In this document: piece after piece, positions 23,140 through 24,580 of the stretch
Numbering within the stretch: the stretch's first letter is position 1
Layout of the letters: each line of letters begins with the position of its first letter
Virus record (IMG/VR): IMGVR_UViG_3300021142_000172
Span: 1-24,580 of that record
Direction: 5' to 3' (one strand)
DNA from: a virus
DNA: 24,580 bases
Notes under the pieces: generated by a model
The model's input: only the letters and a program-made list of their open reading frames with translations
Databases searched by the model: none
What the model was told of the DNA's origin: nothing
Program-made: the position numbers and the translations under genes

Positions 23140-23633
23140 TTATACATATAATGGTATATTCTTTCTACTTGTTTCTTAAAATCTTTAACAGAGTAAGACC
23201 ATTTCATTGTGTTACAATGACAACAACAAGGTGTACAATTTTCTATAGTATAGCCTTGTTTACTATCTATTCTATCAATAGTTGAGGCTTCAGAACCACA
23301 GTAAGAACAAGTTCCTGATATTAATTTAAAGAACTCTTCTATAGATAGTTTAAATTCTAAGCCTTTCTTATTAGCTCTTGCTATATAAGCTTTATACTTA
23401 GGAGGAAGATTTTGTTTATATTTAAGTCTATGCTTACCTTTATCCTTTCTTTCTTCTTTATCTTTTAATATTTGTTTCTTATTATCTTCCCTTATCTTAT
23501 TTATAAAAGATTTCTCTGCTTTTATTTCTTTAGATCTAGTATATAATCTATAATACTTCTTATATTCTTCATCAGTAAGAGATAAGAAATCTACATCTGG
23601 ATTATTAATCTCTATATATTCTTTTATATTCAT
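23136..23633 (-). CDS. HNH homing endonuclease, free-standing
   Basis: A 165-aa nuclease. The HNH core lies at residues 109-145: CSYCG (Cys109, Cys112), STIDRIDSKQGYTIENC as the beta hairpin with the conserved Asp/Arg/Asp pattern of phage HNH enzymes, then CCCHCNTMK with the second zinc pair and the conserved Asn. The first 75 residues are a highly charged helix that probably binds DNA. It is on the opposite strand to its neighbours and has its own promoter, typical for a mobile gene. No intron sequence is evident around it. Confidence 0.88.
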   Translation of the reverse strand: MNIKEYIEINNPDVDFLSLTDEEYKKYYRLYTRSKEIKAEKSFINKIREDNKKQILKDKEERKDKGKHRLKYKQNLPPKYKAYIARANKKGLEFKLSIEEFFKLISGTCSYCGSEASTIDRIDSKQGYTIENCTPCCCHCNTMKWSYSVKDFKKQVERIYHYMYN

Positions 23634-23638
23634 ATAAA

Positions 23639-23670
23639 CAAAAGTAATTAATTTAGTTCAAACAACCAAA
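23639..23670 (-). promoter_or_regulatory. promoter for HNH gene
   Basis: Minus-strand TTTG (23667-23670), 20-nt spacer and TACTTTTG (23639-23646) fit the same promoter pattern. The -7 element ends 5 nt before the ATG, so the message would be almost leaderless. Confidence 0.7.
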
Positions 23671-23962
23671 TTATTATACATATATTTGTTTATATAATAT
23701 TCAATCATGATTATTCAACTACTCATGTAGTTTTTAATATATTATTCTTTAATACCTAATTAATGTATGACATTTTGTCATGACATAATAACATAAGACT
23801 GCCATTATGTCTTAATAACTGACAAGTTGTCATGTTTTTTATTTAAAATGGTGTAAATGAGAGGGTGATGTTAGAAAAGCTAACGGTGTTAGTTTTGTTT
23901 CACACTGTTTTTAATACTAATACTGTCACTTTTTATATCATTACTAACTTAAATACATAAAT
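23671..23962 (+). promoter_or_regulatory. regulatory region with palindrome cluster
   Basis: No gene is seen in 290 nt. From left to right it has a TATATTTG -7-like site (23681-23688), and a cluster of TGACA/TGTCA boxes at 23767-23832 including ATGACA-TTT-TGTCAT, the palindrome TGTCATGACA and TGACAA-G-TTGTCA. It also has two mutually exclusive hairpins from GTTAG/CTAAC/GTTAG at 23870-23892 and a TAGTTTTG -7-like site at 23890-23897. It may be an operator or replication-origin region for the rightward genes. Confidence 0.5.
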
Positions 23963-24175
23963 ATGACACAAAAAGAATATAAAAGACTTTTTGATAAACA
24001 TAGGATAGTTACTATATCTAGTGGTACTGCTAAGACAAGAAGAAATGATACATCTCTTCCTATATTTAGTGAATACATACTATTGTTTAATAGTAGAGAA
24101 TTTGATAATTATGTTAAATTCTTTGGTAATTCTTGTGATCGTTATGTACGAAATATAATATTTACATTTAATTAA
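23963..24175 (+). CDS. small protein of the rightward half, unknown
   Basis: A 70-aa protein, basic at the N-terminus (TQKEYKRLFDKHRIV) with aromatic and Asn residues in the second half (FDNYVKFFGNSCDRYV). No motif is recognised. Length and position behind the palindrome-rich region suggest an early phage gene of the kind that often acts on the host. Confidence 0.55.
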   Translation: MTQKEYKRLFDKHRIVTISSGTAKTRRNDTSLPIFSEYILLFNSREFDNYVKFFGNSCDRYVRNIIFTFN

Positions 24176-24210
24176 ATTATTATACTATGAATATTATATT
24201 ATTGTTCATC

Positions 24211-24384
24211 AGCCATTAGGGCTATAATCAGGAAGTTGCCAGTTAGATCCTTAAACTGGAATGTTTTATCTCTTATAGTTTGCGGCATTCCTTTAATGGT
24301 TTTAGGATGTGAGACCCAAAAGTAAATCTCTAACCAAAAGGGTTTAATAGAGAGCAGCACCTAGAAAGACTGCTCTCATTTTTT
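24211..24384 (+). ncRNA. candidate structured non-coding RNA with terminator
   Basis: No protein frame fits here. An 8-bp long-range stem (24211-24218 with 24294-24301, one G-U) encloses a hairpin CCAGTT/AACTGG (24239-24259) and an alternative pairing GAATG/CATTC (24259-24290). Next comes AACC-AAAAG-GGTT (24332-24344). It ends in a strong terminator, GAGAGCAG (24350-24357) with CTGCTCTC (24370-24377), followed by ATTTTTT. No known RNA family is recognised. A leader of the next gene is the alternative, but the terminator separates them. Confidence 0.55.
24350..24384 (+). terminator. intrinsic terminator of the candidate RNA
   Basis: A perfect 8-bp G+C-containing stem with a 12-nt loop followed by six T on the plus strand. 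It is the clearest rightward terminator in the window and lies about 120 nt before the next start codon. Confidence 0.8.
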
Positions 24385-24503
24385 ATTATCATTTATTGAG
24401 TGCATGTACATGGTTATATACCAGGTATAGGTCAATAGTTATATACTATTGGTTCAGGTCAGCCTTTATGGTTAGATGCTAAAACTCATTAAAATTATTT
24501 TTT
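24385..24503 (+). promoter_or_regulatory. repeat-containing region before the last gene
   Basis: A short region with CATGTACATG (perfect palindrome), two copies of TTATATAC, and the hairpin CAATAGT-TATAT-ACTATTG at about 24433-24451. It may hold the promoter and operator of the gene that starts at 24504. Confidence 0.35.
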
Positions 24504-24580
24504 ATGTATATACTAATTGATATAGATAGTAATTTAGAGTTACGTCTTAGTTATTGTTTAACTGAAGAAGAATATAATCT
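24504..24580 (+). CDS. partial gene at the right edge
   Basis: An open frame from ATG at 24504 to the window end, starting MYILIDIDSNLELRLSYCL and rich in acidic residues. The first strand-like stretch and the A/T-rich leader without Shine-Dalgarno look like a real phage gene. Too short to name. Confidence 0.5.
   Translation, partial: MYILIDIDSNLELRLSYCLTEEEYN

Noticed and set aside
22885-23640. Group I intron carrying the HNH gene
   Set aside because: No exon halves, no recognisable P3/P7 core sequences, and the upstream gene ends with its own stop and hairpin.

Overview
This window looks like part of a crAss-like bacteriophage genome (order Crassvirales) infecting a Bacteroidota host. The DNA is very AT-rich. 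Genes are packed with 1-40 nt overlaps and usually lack a Shine-Dalgarno sequence. Several promoters match the Bacteroidota pattern TTTG-N20-TAnnTTTG. The gene order terminase large subunit, portal, acidic coiled-coil (scaffold-like) protein, major capsid protein, then further virion proteins and lysozyme is the crAss-like virion block. Family assignments were made by reading motifs, without database searches. The standard genetic code fits: virion genes are full length and at least one gene ends in TAG directly before the next start.

Layout. Positions 1-19732, all on the minus strand, form the late block, read from high to low coordinates. It starts with a GroES-like co-chaperonin and three small ORFs, then a GT2-like glycosyltransferase. 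Next come a winged-helix protein, an HU/IHF-like protein, a zinc-ribbon protein and small packaging-side genes. TerL follows, interrupted by an intein, then portal, a small ORF, a scaffold-like protein and the major capsid protein. After these are two connector/virion proteins, a Thr-tailed Cys-containing virion protein, GH24 lysozyme, a GIY-YIG nuclease, a run of Cys-rich small proteins and a tail-collar-like protein. Intrinsic terminators follow the MCP gene and the 373-aa virion gene.

Positions 19733-20945 hold RNA genes, also minus strand. A promoter drives an initiator tRNA (fMet), a structured spacer and a terminator. Then come Trp, a shortened tRNA-like element, an odd Pro/Ser-like tRNA, Asp, Asn, Gln and His, closed by a 15-bp hairpin. 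Positions 20946-22302 carry three small unknown genes and a second GIY-YIG nuclease.

At about 22303-22523 transcription diverges. To the right the plus strand carries a short gene with much higher G+C and C/G-ending codons, a multi-helix RNA-like element, and a region with clustered TGACA/TGTCA palindromes. A small gene, a candidate terminator-ended non-coding RNA and the start of another gene follow. A free-standing HNH nuclease with its own promoter sits inside this part on the minus strand.

The items most worth a second look are these: the TerL intein, which has the Trp/Cys/Thr signature of class 3 inteins and begins with Glu; the fMet-tRNA unit with a structured trailer; the candidate RNAs at 22940-23012 and 24211-24384; the shortened tRNA-like element; and the codon-biased plus-strand gene.
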